Source: Oleiagrimonas sp963821885
Lineage (GTDB): Bacteria > Pseudomonadota > Gammaproteobacteria > Xanthomonadales > Rhodanobacteraceae
Assembly (NCBI GenBank): GCA_963821885.1
Contig: CAWGFN010000002.1
Location: 682,001 to 746,000, forward strand
Length of the DNA: 64,000 bases
Reading direction: 5' to 3'
Position 1 is the first letter of the stretch. Every line of letters starts with the position of its first letter. The translations under genes and the position numbers were made by a program. Positions 10,890 through 19,515 of this stretch are shown one piece after another. The notes beneath the pieces were generated by a model that searched no databases, was not told the DNA's origin, and worked only from the letters and a program-made list of their open reading frames with translations.

Positions 10890-12001
10890 CCGACGCCGCC
10901 GGTTCCGCCGCCAGCCCCGGGCAGCGCTATCGCGACGGCGTGCGTCGCGGGCTGTGGTCGGACGACCCGGCCCAGCACGCGGCCCTGGTCGAGCTCGACC
11001 GCCTGCACCATGCCCTGGCCACCACGCCGCCCGACGGGCTGCTCGATCGCCTGCGCGGCCTGCTCTCGGGACCATCGCCAGCCCCGGCCGGCCTGTACCT
11101 TTGGGGCCACGTGGGCCGCGGCAAGACCTTCCTGATGGACCTTTTCGTCGACGGCCTGCCGTCCGGCACGGCGCTGCGGCGGCACTACCACCGCTTCATG
11201 CGCGAGGTGCATGAGGCGCTGCGCGAGCTGGGCGAGCACAGCGACCCGCTGCAGGATGTCGCCGCCGACATCGCCCAGCGCGCCCGGGTGCTGTGCCTGG
11301 ACGAATTCATCGTGCAGGACATCGGCGACGCGATGATCCTGGACGGCCTGTTGCGCGCGCTCATCAGCCGCAACGTGGTGCTGGTCACCACCTCCAACAC
11401 CGCCCCCGACGGTCTGTATGCCGACGGCCTGCAGCGCGCGCGCTTCCTGCCGGCCATCGCGCGGATCCAGCGCCATTGCCAGGTGCTGGAACTGGCCTCG
11501 GACCACGACTGGCGCCTGCGCGCGCTGGAGCAGGCGCCGATCTACCAGACCCCGCCCGGCCCCGAGGCCGGCCGCGCGCTCGAACGCATCTTCGGCCAGT
11601 ACGCCCAGGGCGCGGTGGCCGGCGCCGGCGAGCTGCGCGTCAACGACCGCCCCATCGCCTGCCTGCGGCGCGCCGACAACATCGCCTGGTTCGCCTTCGA
11701 CGCGCTGTGCGACGGCCCGCGCGGCAACGACGACTACATCGAGCTGGCACGCCGCTACCCGGCGGTGATCGTCGCCAACGTGCCCTGCTTCGGCCCGCAC
11801 AACCACGACCCCGCCAGGCGCTTCATCCACCTGGTCGACGAGTTCTACGACCGTCGCGTGAAGCTGGTGCTGTCGGCCGCCGCGCCGATCATCGACCTGT
11901 ACGAGGGCGACCGCCTGCGCGCCGAGTTCGCGCGCACCGAGTCACGCCTGATCGAGATGCAGAGCCACGACTACCTGGCGCTGGATCACCGCCCGGACTG
12001 A
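10886..12001 (+). CDS. zapE: Cell division ATPase ZapE / AFG1 family
   Basis: AAA-like ATPase of 371 residues; in E. coli ZapE binds FtsZ and acts at the constricting ring, and the mitochondrial relative AFG1 (LACE1) has a protein quality-control role. Walker A is GHVGRGKT (residues 74-81) and Walker B is VLCLDEF (D139, E140), followed by the family signature VQDIGDAMIL. The ATG at 10886 is chosen because it begins the conserved N-terminus (GQRYRDGVRRG) and overlaps the upstream stop. Its 3' end overlaps the convergent cupin gene by 16 bases. Confidence 0.9.
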   Translation: MTDAAGSAASPGQRYRDGVRRGLWSDDPAQHAALVELDRLHHALATTPPDGLLDRLRGLLSGPSPAPAGLYLWGHVGRGKTFLMDLFVDGLPSGTALRRHYHRFMREVHEALRELGEHSDPLQDVAADIAQRARVLCLDEFIVQDIGDAMILDGLLRALISRNVVLVTTSNTAPDGLYADGLQRARFLPAIARIQRHCQVLELASDHDWRLRALEQAPIYQTPPGPEAGRALERIFGQYAQGAVAGAGELRVNDRPIACLRRADNIAWFAFDALCDGPRGNDDYIELARRYPAVIVANVPCFGPHNHDPARRFIHLVDEFYDRRVKLVLSAAAPIIDLYEGDRLRAEFARTESRLIEMQSHDYLALDHRPD

Positions 12002-12681
12002 ACCCACGGCCGCCGCAGGTGCCCGGTCTTGGCGAACACGGTGCAATCCGAGGCGGCCCGCAGGCCCGCGCGACCGCCCGGCGGCAGGCGCAGCCAGGTC
12101 CCCGGCGGATGACGACCGGCGCCGGTTTCCTCCAGCTCGCCGCGCAGCACGAACAGCTCCAGGCCGCCAGCGAACCGCCGCGACGGCAGCACCGTCCCGG
12201 CCGCCATGCGCGCCAGCGCCGCGCGTTCGCCGATGAAGCCACCCAGCGGCCGGACCTCCAGGCCCGCGTGGTCGCTGGCGTGCCAGCCGCGGTCGGCCGG
12301 TTCGACGACCACCCGCGCCTGCTCGCGCGGGTCCATGTGGCGCAGCTTGACGAAGATCACGCAACCCGCGTTGGTGCGCGGGGCATGCGCCGAACCGGGC
12401 GGATTGCGCAGGTAGGTGCCGGCCGGGTAGTCGCCGAACTCGTCGCCGAAGGTCCCTTCCAGCACCAGGATCTCCTCGCCCAACGGGTGCCGGTGCGCGG
12501 CAAAACGTGAATCGGGCGCATAGCGCACCAGCGAGGTCGCGCGCGCGGCCTCGCCGCCGTCGCGCTCGATCATGCGCCGCTCCACCCCGGGCGACGGCGA
12601 GGCCACCCACGGCAGCGCGGTGGTGTCCACGCAGGCGCGCAGGCGCGGGTCGGCGTGCAGCAGGATCGGGGGCGCGCTCAT
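11986..12681 (-). CDS. Cupin protein, ChrR-like cupin domain
   Basis: 231 residues. The central part has a cupin motif, FAAHRHPLGEEILVLEGTFGDE, followed by GTYLRNPPGSAHAP, as in the cupin half of ChrR anti-sigma factors. A second degenerate cupin half (LPSRRFAGGLELFVLRGELEE and PGTWLRLPPGG) follows, so it may be bicupin. No zinc anti-sigma domain (HxxxCxxC) is present at the N-terminus and no ECF sigma gene is adjacent. That argues against a true anti-sigma factor; a metal-binding enzyme or sensor role is possible but unproven. Confidence 0.75.
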   Translation of the reverse strand: MSAPPILLHADPRLRACVDTTALPWVASPSPGVERRMIERDGGEAARATSLVRYAPDSRFAAHRHPLGEEILVLEGTFGDEFGDYPAGTYLRNPPGSAHAPRTNAGCVIFVKLRHMDPREQARVVVEPADRGWHASDHAGLEVRPLGGFIGERAALARMAAGTVLPSRRFAGGLELFVLRGELEETGAGRHPPGTWLRLPPGGRAGLRAASDCTVFAKTGHLRRPWVQSGR

Positions 12682-12729
12682 GTCCCGGACACTATCGCCG
12701 CGCCCCCGCCGCCGGGCAAGCCACCCGCC

Positions 12730-14608
12730 TCACCGCGACGCCGGCACGTAGCGCAGGGTCAGGTAGGCGGTGCGTCCGGGCTGGTTGAAGTAGTAGACCG
12801 TCTCGTAGTTGCGATCGAGCGCGTTGGCCAGCCGCGCCTGCAGCTGCCAGCGGCTCGACATCCACCAGGAGGCGCGCAGGTCCAGCGTGGCGTAGCCGCC
12901 CAGGCGATGCGCGTTGGCGGCGTCGTCATAGCGCCGGCCGTAAGCCGACCAGGTGGCGCCGATGGCAACGTCGCCGAACGCGTGGTCGAGGTCCAGTCGG
13001 GCGCTGCGCTGCACCCGGCGCGGCAGCAGCTTGCCGTCATTGGCGCCGCCGTCGCGATTGCGCGGGTCCAGCCAGCTGGCATACGCGGCCACGGTCCAGC
13101 CGGCGACATGTCCGCCCAGCTGGGCTTCGAGACCGCGAATGCGCGCGCGACTGATGTTGCCCGGCGTGAAGTGGCTGTCCAGGGCGATCAGGTCGTCGAT
13201 GCGGTCCTGGTAGGCGTCCACGCGCCAATGCCAGCGCGCGCGCACGGCGCCCAGGCCGAGCTCGACGTTGCGCGCCTTCTCCGGCTTCAGGTGCGGGTCG
13301 GCGCTGGGCGGGAATCCGGGCCAGGACGGGTAATAGAGGTCGTTGAAGGTGGGCGCGTGGAAGGCCGTGCCCCAGGCCGCGCTGAGCAGCAGGCCGCCGT
13401 CGAAGTGATGGCCCAGGGCCAGCCCGCCGGTGACGTGGTTGCCGAACTGCGGGTTGTGGTCGTGGCGCGCGCTCAACTGCAGCTCCTCGGCGCCGAAACG
13501 GCCCTGGTACTGCGCGTACAGGCCGCGGTCGCTGCGCGTGGTGCGCAGGTAGGCGGTGTCGCTGTCGATGCTGTTCGCGGGTGTCGTCCAGCCCCAGGGT
13601 GATCCGCTGCGCGCGGCCCAGCGCGATGTCGTTCTGCCAGCCGATCTGGTGGCGACGCGAGTTGCCGAAACCGACGAAGCGACCGTCCTTGTAGTTGCTG
13701 GCCCGGTCCAGGTTCTGCCCGGCCGTCACGGTGGTCGTCCAGTCCCGGGTCGGCTGCGCCACGAAGCGCGCGCCGGCGACCTGCTGCAGGTGCCGGCTCT
13801 GGTTCTGGAAACTGCCGTCATAGGCGACGAAGCTGCGGTTGCGCAGCAGGTTGCCGGCCAGCTCGCTGCCGTTGTCCCAGCGGTAGCCGGCGTTGAGCAG
13901 GACGTCGACGCCGCGGTAGCCGTCGCGATCGGGTTCGTTGGTGAAGCAACCGGCGAACACGGTGCCGGCGCCGACCCTGCAGCTGTTGATGCCCCGGGTG
14001 TAGGTGCCGCCCACGCTGAGGTTGTACCAGGCATGGCGGCTGCCGCCGGACAGGCCCGCCTGGCCGTCGCGGTAGCCGTTGCCGCCGACGCTGACGCGCA
14101 ACGAGGGCTGCAGACCGGCGCCGCGCGTGCCGTGCCGGGTGAAGATCTGGATCACGCCGCCGATGGCGTCCGAGCCGTACAGCGAGGAGCGCGGCCCGCG
14201 CACGATCTCGATGCGCGCGATCTGGTCCACCGGAATCTGCTCCAGCGCCGGCAGGCCCGCGCTGACCGAGCCCAGGCGCACGCCGTCCACCAGCACCAGG
14301 GTCTGGGTGGAATTGGTGCCGCGCAGGAACAGCGAGGTCTGCTGGCCGATGCCGCCGCTGTTGGCCAGGCTCACGCCCGGCAGGCCCGTCAGCAGGTCGC
14401 CCAGCGACGCCGGCTGCAGGCGCGCGATGTCGGCGCGGGTCAGCACGATCACCGGCGCCAGGGTGTCGTCCAGCGACACGTCGGTACGGGTGGCGGTCAC
14501 CACCACGGGCGCCAGGTCGGTGGATGACGGCGCCTGCGGCGCGGTCGAACACACGGCACAAAGTGGCGCCAGGGCCAGGATCAGTGCGCCTGAAAGACGA
14601 ATGGACAT
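12730..14608 (-). pseudogene. btuB: TonB-dependent vitamin B12 receptor BtuB, with one frameshift
   Basis: Outer membrane cobalamin importer, about 620 residues when the two frames are joined. ATG at 14608 follows GAGGAGA. Signal peptide, then TonB-box-like APVVVTATRT, plug domain (IEIVRGPRSSLYGSDAIGGV) and a barrel ending TAYLTLRYVPASR. The frame breaks near 13575: upstream reading ends in GLDDTRE and the conserved continuation (DSDTAYLRTTRSDRGLYAQY) is in another frame, which fits one extra base. Assembly error or real decay cannot be separated from sequence alone. The cobalamin riboswitch directly upstream is strong independent support for the substrate. Confidence 0.85.
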
Positions 14609-14764
14609 GAACGTTCTCCTCGCCGTGCGCCCCGCGCGACGGCATGCTGCGGACAAAGGCGGCAGCGGAAAACGATACGGACGGGCACACAACCCCGGAG
14701 AGGACGCGGCTCGACCGCCTCGCCCTCCGCGAAGCCACCGGACAAGCGCCGCGGCATGCCGCGG

Positions 14765-14980
14765 TCGCGAGTCTCGGGCCGGTCTCCGGGCTCGTCGCCG
14801 ATCGCCTGCGCGATCCGGAGCGGCCGCCTTCCCATGCCCGTCGGGCACAGTGGCGGATGGCCACTCCGCCGATATCCCATCGATACCGGCACGACTCACC
14901 GTTGCGGGGGCAGCGCCGGATTTGCACCGGCTTCCCGTTTCATTCCGCAGCGGCCTGGACCGCGCGGAACACCCGAAACG
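14765..14980 (-). promoter_or_regulatory. Cobalamin riboswitch upstream of btuB
   Basis: Read on the minus strand, the B12 box is at 14932-14889: GCCGGTGCAAATCCGGC followed by GCTGCCCCCGCAACGGTGA, a near-perfect match to the adenosylcobalamin aptamer core. Further downstream are the other conserved elements, including GGCGACGAGCCCGGAGACC (about 14800-14781). The element lies between the predicted promoter (14987-15015) and the btuB start at 14608, so it is in the 5' UTR. About 150 bases remain between aptamer and start codon for the expression platform; translation control is the usual mechanism in this group but is inferred. Exact ends are approximate. Confidence 0.93.
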
Positions 14981-14986
14981 AGCCGC

Positions 14987-15015
14987 AGCGTAGCGCCTGG
15001 CCGGCAGCGGGACAA
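14987..15015 (-). promoter_or_regulatory. Predicted sigma70 promoter of the riboswitch-btuB transcript
   Basis: On the minus strand: -35 TTGTCC (15015-15010), 17-base spacer, -10 TACGCT (14992-14987), giving a start near 14980, just before the riboswitch 5' helix. Position supports the call more than match quality. Confidence 0.5.
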
Positions 15016-15058
15016 GGCCGGGATGAGGCTCGGGTTTCAAGCCACTGATTTCCGGACA

Positions 15059-15106
15059 AGTCCATATTTCGCGTTGACGGGGTTCGGCGAACACCATATC
15101 TTGTGT
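15059..15106. promoter_or_regulatory. Pair of NrdR-box-like palindromes 32 bp apart
   Basis: Box 2 (15091-15106) is ACACCATATCTTGTGT and matches the NrdR consensus acaCwAtATaTwGtgt at 14 of 16 positions. Box 1 (15059-15074) is AGTCCATATTTCGCGT, weaker but with the same CcATATtTcG core. Their 32-bp spacing is about three helical turns, as in known NrdR-controlled promoters of ribonucleotide reductase operons. Box 2 overlaps a plus-strand -10, the geometry of repression. No ribonucleotide reductase gene is in the window. Confidence 0.5.
15074..15102 (+). promoter_or_regulatory. Predicted sigma70 promoter reading into a non-coding stretch
   Basis: -35 TTGACG (15074-15079), 17-base spacer, -10 TATCTT (15097-15102); predicted start near 15109. 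It points rightwards, away from btuB, towards a terminator at 15435-15467, with no credible gene in between. Confidence 0.5.
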
Positions 15107-15108
15107 TG

Positions 15109-15467
15109 GTCGGTGTTCGCGCTTGCGCGGCACGCTGGCCTGCCGGATGCACGCATCCGACTGCTCCGCGGCAGTCGGCGTGAGTCCCGTCCGTAGGGCC
15201 AACGACCAGCCGGACCCCAGCGGTCCGGAACGGGGATCGAATCCTTGCACGGCGCAGGCCGGCCGCACGCACCATGCGTCGCGGGCCATCGGACACGCCG
15301 CGCGATTCGCGCCCCGGGGCCTGCATGCGGATGCGGAAACCCCACCCCGGAACGGCGCGTCTTCCCAGGTCGGCGTCGTCGCTCCACCGTGGTCCGGCCG
15401 GCTTGGTCCGCGGGCCGCGGGTTTCATGCTCTGGAGGGTCCGTCCCGCGGGACGGACCCTCTTTTTT
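15109..15467 (+). ncRNA. Candidate structured non-coding RNA, class unknown
   Basis: About 360 bases between a promoter and an intrinsic terminator. No frame gives a bounded protein with normal codon use. Several local hairpins are visible: GGATG/CATCC (15146-15159), GACTGC/GCAGTC (near 15159-15176), GGACC/GGTCC (near 15213-15227), GCGCGA/TCGCGC (near 15300), and the terminator stem. It does not carry the conserved signatures of RNase P RNA, tmRNA, 6S or SRP RNA, and no second cobalamin box. The NrdR-like boxes at its promoter suggest control by deoxynucleotide state. It could instead be a plain divergent regulatory region whose hairpins are high-GC chance. Confidence 0.4.
15435..15467 (+). 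terminator. Strong intrinsic terminator, plus strand
   Basis: Stem AGGGTCCGTCC / GGACGGACCCT (11 bp around a CGCG loop), then CTTTTTT. The T-run is only on the plus-strand side, so it ends a rightward transcript. The only rightward transcript available is the candidate RNA starting near 15109. Confidence 0.8.
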
Positions 15468-15524
15468 GCCTCGACCAGGGCCGCCATCGCGCCGCCCGCC
15501 CGTGCGGACGGCGCGAACCGGGCC

Positions 15525-17906
15525 TCAGCGGTGCATCATCGCGCGCAGCGCGGCGGGAAGCTTGAACTCGTACCCCGGCGGCGGCGTGTTGCCGGCCAGG
15601 TGGCGCACGAAGTAGTCCCAGCGACGGCGCATGGCGTACATGGAACCGACCATGCCGTAGCCGTGGTGCACGTTGGGGATGATCAGCATGTCGAAGTTCT
15701 TGTTGGCCTTGATCAGCGCATCGGCCACCAGCAGCGTCTCGCCCACCGGCACGTTGTCGTCGATCGAGCCATGCACCAGCATCAGGTGGCCCTTGAGGTT
15801 CTTGGCGATGTCCTCGTTGGCCTGGTTGTCGTAGTTGCTGCTGCCGTCCTTGTTCTTGACCAGCAGGCCCTGGTACTTCTCGCCCCAGTCGTTCTCGTAG
15901 TTGCGGTTGTCGTGGTTGCCGCTCTCGGCCCAGCCGACCTTGAAGAAGTCCGGATAGCGGAACATGGCGTCCGCGCTGGCGTTGCCGCCGCCGGAATGGC
16001 CCCAGATGCCGACGCGGTCGATGTCCATCCACGCATGGCGCTTGGCCAGCTGCTTGATGCCGGTGACCTGGTCGGGCAGCGTGTTGTCGCCCATGTCGCC
16101 ATACCAGGTGTCATGGAAGGACTTGGAGCGCCACGGCGTGCCCATGCCATTGATCGACACCACGATGAAGCCGAGGTTGGCCATCGCCTGCTTGTCGCCG
16201 CGCGAGGCCATGAAGCCGAAGCTGTAGATCGAGCCGGTCTGCGGGCCCGGGTAGATGTAGTCGACCACCGGATACTTCTTGTGCGGATCGAAGTTGGCCG
16301 GCTTGAACATCAGGCCGTACAGCGCGGTCTTGCCGTCGCGCGCGGTCACCGTGAACGGCACCGGCGGCACCCAGCCGGCGGCCTTCAGGCGGGTGATGTC
16401 GGTTTTGCCCAGGGTGGCGACGACGTGGCCGTCGGCGGACGCGCGCAGCACCGTGACCGGCGGCGTGGTCGGCGTGGAGTAGCTGTCGACGAAGTAGCTG
16501 CCGTCCCTGGACATGGTGATGTCGTGGTCGGCGTCCTCCGGGGTCAGCAGCACCGGCTTGCCGCCGTCAAGGCCGACCTTCCAGAACTGCTGGTAGTAGG
16601 GATTGACGCCCGGCGTGCGGCCGACGCCGACGAACCACAGCTGGCGCGCGGCGCGGTCCACGTGCAGCACCTTGGTGACGTCGCCGGTGCCGGTGGTGAT
16701 GGCGTTGAGCTCCTTGCCGTCGGTCAGCGAGCGCAGGTACAGGTTGCCCCAGTCGGTGCGCTCGGAGAACCAGATGGCCTGGTCATGGGCCGGCAGGTAC
16801 TGCCAGTTCACCTTGCCGTGGCCGCTTTCGTAGAAGGTCTTGACCGAATCCTCGAACACCGTGCGCACGTCGCCGCTGGCGGCGTTCACCACGTTGTACC
16901 ACTCATGCTTGCGGTCACGCGAGGAGGTGACCAGGGCGAAGCTCTTGCTGTCCGGCGCCCACTTGACGTCGTCCCAGGTGCCGTTGCGGTTGCAGTCCAG
17001 GTCGTCGCACAGGCTGGACAGGCGCTGCTGCGGCTTCATCTTCACGCGCACCACGCTGCGGGTGTCGACGTTGATCACCACCGGCTCGATCATGAACACG
17101 TTCTTGTCGCCCGGCAGCGGGTACTTCCAGGCATCGAGCTTGGGATGGCCCACGCGCGTGGTGACGGTGTACATGTCCTGGACCTTGCGCTGGTCCTGCT
17201 GGTAGGTCACCACCTGGGTGGAATCGGGCGACCAGCGCACGATGGCGCCGTTCGAGTGCAGCCAGCCGGCGTTGTCGGTGGCGTAGCCGAAATTCTTCAC
17301 GCCATCGTGGGTCAGCGGGAAGGCGTCTCCGGTCTTCAGGTCGCGAACCCACAGGTTCCAGCGGCGCACGAACACTTCCTTGCTGCCGTCGGGCGAGAGC
17401 ACGCCCGGCTCGTCGCGGGTCGGCGACATCTTCTTGCGCGATTCGGCGCTGCGCACGGCGCGACCCTTCTCGCAGGCGCCCTTGGCGCCCATGTCGCAGG
17501 TGTACCACTGGCCGAAGAACGAAACCTCGACGCGTCCGTCCGCGGTGATGTTCCAGTCGCGCAGGCGCAGCATCTCGACCGGCACCGGCTTGCCGCGCAG
17601 CGCGCCCAGGCGCTTGGCCAGCTCGGCGCTGTCGAAGGCGACGGCGGCCTTGCCGGTGCGTGCGTCCATGCGCATGTAGGTGGTCTTGCCGGCGGTCTGC
17701 TCGCTGTAGCCGACCTGGTCGCGACCCATCCAGTGGACGTTGCCGATGGCGTGGTCGAGCAGCGGGCCGGTGTTGAAGGACAGCTGCGCGGCGGCGCGGT
17801 CGTAATCGGCCGCGGTCAGGGTCTTGCCCTGGGCGAAACTGACGGTGGACACGAGCGCCAGGCCCAGGCCCAGCACCGCGTGCGACATGCGGGTGATCTT
17901 GCTCAT
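15525..17906 (-). CDS. S9 family prolyl oligopeptidase, dipeptidyl peptidase IV type, secreted
   Basis: Cleaves N-terminal dipeptides (family role: Xaa-Pro) in the periplasm or outside. 793 residues with a signal peptide ending about residue 25 (VSTVSFA/QG). The N-terminal part is a DPP-IV beta-propeller (VRRWNLWVRDLKTGDAFPLT, APDSKSFALVTSSRD). The C-terminal alpha/beta-hydrolase domain has the serine elbow GHSGGG (Ser ~638), acid in SIDDNVPVGE (Asp ~717) and histidine in NVHHGYG (His ~748), so the triad is complete. The propeller segment CDDLDCNRNGTWDD is cysteine-bearing and may form a disulfide. Fits the protein-degrading lifestyle suggested by the other peptidases in the window. Confidence 0.9.
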   Translation of the reverse strand: MSKITRMSHAVLGLGLALVSTVSFAQGKTLTAADYDRAAAQLSFNTGPLLDHAIGNVHWMGRDQVGYSEQTAGKTTYMRMDARTGKAAVAFDSAELAKRLGALRGKPVPVEMLRLRDWNITADGRVEVSFFGQWYTCDMGAKGACEKGRAVRSAESRKKMSPTRDEPGVLSPDGSKEVFVRRWNLWVRDLKTGDAFPLTHDGVKNFGYATDNAGWLHSNGAIVRWSPDSTQVVTYQQDQRKVQDMYTVTTRVGHPKLDAWKYPLPGDKNVFMIEPVVINVDTRSVVRVKMKPQQRLSSLCDDLDCNRNGTWDDVKWAPDSKSFALVTSSRDRKHEWYNVVNAASGDVRTVFEDSVKTFYESGHGKVNWQYLPAHDQAIWFSERTDWGNLYLRSLTDGKELNAITTGTGDVTKVLHVDRAARQLWFVGVGRTPGVNPYYQQFWKVGLDGGKPVLLTPEDADHDITMSRDGSYFVDSYSTPTTPPVTVLRASADGHVVATLGKTDITRLKAAGWVPPVPFTVTARDGKTALYGLMFKPANFDPHKKYPVVDYIYPGPQTGSIYSFGFMASRGDKQAMANLGFIVVSINGMGTPWRSKSFHDTWYGDMGDNTLPDQVTGIKQLAKRHAWMDIDRVGIWGHSGGGNASADAMFRYPDFFKVGWAESGNHDNRNYENDWGEKYQGLLVKNKDGSSNYDNQANEDIAKNLKGHLMLVHGSIDDNVPVGETLLVADALIKANKNFDMLIIPNVHHGYGMVGSMYAMRRRWDYFVRHLAGNTPPPGYEFKLPAALRAMMHR

Positions 17907-18071
17907 GGAACTCCCCTGGACAAGCTGCGGATGCAGCGTAACCGCTCCATCCTAGCGCGGGAATCGTACCCGGCACCCGTGCCATCGGTTGACCTGAACG
18001 GAACCCCGTCACAGACCGCAGCGGGGGTCCGGACCGCGTAGAATGGGCGGTCCGACCCCGCCGGATCGCCC

Positions 18072-18899
18072 ATGACCGCCGCCGAACACTCGCCCCTGGG
18101 CAAGACCACCGAATACCGCAACCGCTACGCGCCGCAACTGTTGTTCCCGATCCCGCGCGGCCGCGGCCGCGGCGAGCTGGGCATCGAGGGCGCGCCGCCC
18201 TTCCACGGGGTCGACATCTGGAACGCCTACGAGCTGTCGTGGCTGGACCCCCGCGGCAAGCCGGTGGTGGCCCTGGCCGAGTTCCACGTACCGGCCGACT
18301 CGCCGGCGATCATCGAGTCCAAGTCCCTCAAGCTGTACCTCAACAGCTTCAGCGGCGAACCCATGGCCGCCGACCGGGTGCGCGAGACCCTGGCCCGCGA
18401 CCTGCGCCAGGCCGCCGGCGCGCCCGTTGCCGTGCACCTGCGGCTGGCGGCGGAATTCCCCGCCGCGCGCATCGAGGAGCCCGAGGGCGTGCTGATCGAC
18501 GTGCTGGACGTGGACATCGACCACTACGGCCCGCCGCGCCCGGATTTCCTCGGCGTCGACGCCGACGCCGCGCCGGTCGCCGAAACCCTGCTGTCGAACC
18601 TGCTCAAGTCCAATTGCCCGGTCACCGGCCAACCGGACTGGGCCAGCGTGCGCATCGACTATGCCGGCGCGCCGATCGACCGCGCCGGGCTGCTGCGCTA
18701 CCTGGTGTCGTTCCGCGAGCACCGCGACTTCCACGAACACTGCGTGGAGCGCATCTTCATGGACCTGACCGAGCACTGCCGGCCGGCGCGCCTGGACGTG
18801 TACGCGCGCTACACCCGGCGCGGCGGCCTGGACATCAACCCGTTCCGCAGCAGCGAGGCCGGCCGCGCGCCCGGCAACCCGCGTGGAGCGCGCCAGTGA
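18072..18899 (+). CDS. queF: NADPH-dependent 7-cyano-7-deazaguanine reductase
   Basis: Reduces preQ0 to preQ1 in queuosine synthesis, cytoplasmic. 275 residues, the long bimodular (E. coli) form. The QueF motif ESKSLKLYLNSF is at 82-93 and the catalytic cysteine is C182 in SNCPVTGQPDW, with Asp189 in the same motif. The C-terminal half carries FREHRDFHEHCVERIFMDL. Starts at an ATG close after a -10-like TAGAAT (18039-18044). The stop overlaps the DedA start by GTGA. No preQ1 riboswitch was recognised upstream. Confidence 0.96.
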   Translation: MTAAEHSPLGKTTEYRNRYAPQLLFPIPRGRGRGELGIEGAPPFHGVDIWNAYELSWLDPRGKPVVALAEFHVPADSPAIIESKSLKLYLNSFSGEPMAADRVRETLARDLRQAAGAPVAVHLRLAAEFPAARIEEPEGVLIDVLDVDIDHYGPPRPDFLGVDADAAPVAETLLSNLLKSNCPVTGQPDWASVRIDYAGAPIDRAGLLRYLVSFREHRDFHEHCVERIFMDLTEHCRPARLDVYARYTRRGGLDINPFRSSEAGRAPGNPRGARQ

Positions 18900-19426
18900 G
18901 CCACCTGCATGCCTGGATCGACGCCCTGGCCCACGCCATCCTGTCCTACGGCTACCTGGCCGCGCCGCTGGTCGGGCTGATCGCCTTTCTCGAGGGCATC
19001 GCCGTGGTCGGCTCGTTCGTGCCCGGCTCGACGCTGCTGGTGACCATCGCCACCAGCGCCGGCACCGGGCACGTCTCGCTGCCGTGGATGATCTTCTGGG
19101 CCACCCTGGGCGCGATCGCCGGCGACCTGCTGTCGTTCAAGCTCGGCCGCCGGCACGGCGCGCGCATGCTGGCCATGCGGCCGTTCGCCTACCGCCCCGA
19201 ATGGACCCGCCGCGCCACCGACCTGCTGGAACGGCGCGGCGACCTGGCCGTGTTCGTCGGCCGCCAGGTGCCACCGTTGCGCGCGCTGATGCCGGTGCTG
19301 GCGGGGATGTCCGGATTGCGCACGCGACGCTTCCTGGCCAGCGACACGCTCAGCGCGCTGGTCTGGGCCGGCCTTCACCTGGGCCTGGGCGCGTTCATCG
19401 GCCACTGGCTGTTCGCCCTGGGCTGA
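18896..19426 (+). CDS. DedA/VTT family membrane protein
   Basis: 176-residue integral membrane protein starting at GTG 18896, which overlaps the queF stop. The family contains undecaprenyl phosphate or phospholipid transporters/flippases (family knowledge). Seen here: the re-entrant FLEGIAVVGSFVPGSTLLVT motif, GAIAGDLLSFKLGRRHG and the amphipathic FVGRQVPPLRALMPVLAGMSGL with the conserved arginines. Four to five hydrophobic segments. It is slightly shorter than E. coli DedA proteins, ending just after the last helix. The overlap with queF suggests cotranscription without an obvious functional link. Confidence 0.88.
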   Translation: MSHLHAWIDALAHAILSYGYLAAPLVGLIAFLEGIAVVGSFVPGSTLLVTIATSAGTGHVSLPWMIFWATLGAIAGDLLSFKLGRRHGARMLAMRPFAYRPEWTRRATDLLERRGDLAVFVGRQVPPLRALMPVLAGMSGLRTRRFLASDTLSALVWAGLHLGLGAFIGHWLFALG

Positions 19427-19515
19427 TCTCCCCAGGGTGAATGCTGTCCGCGGCAAGTGTTCGCCGCGGCGGATTTGGCTAGCCTCGGGCTTCCTCGTCC
19501 AGCAGCCCCTCGCGC

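Noticed and set aside
11986..12681. ChrR anti-sigma factor
   Set aside because: Only cupin parts are present; no zinc anti-sigma N-terminus and no sigma factor gene nearby.
15230..15250. T-arm-like sequence CGGGGATCGAATCCTTG, suggesting a tRNA
   Set aside because: No matching acceptor, D or anticodon arms around it; the T-loop is not standard.
15109..15467. RNase P RNA, tmRNA or 6S RNA
   Set aside because: The conserved core sequences of each were looked for by eye on both strands and not found.
15123..18041. Plus-strand open frame opposite the DPP-IV gene and through the candidate RNA
   Set aside because: Antisense artefact without a ribosome site; it runs through a strong terminator.
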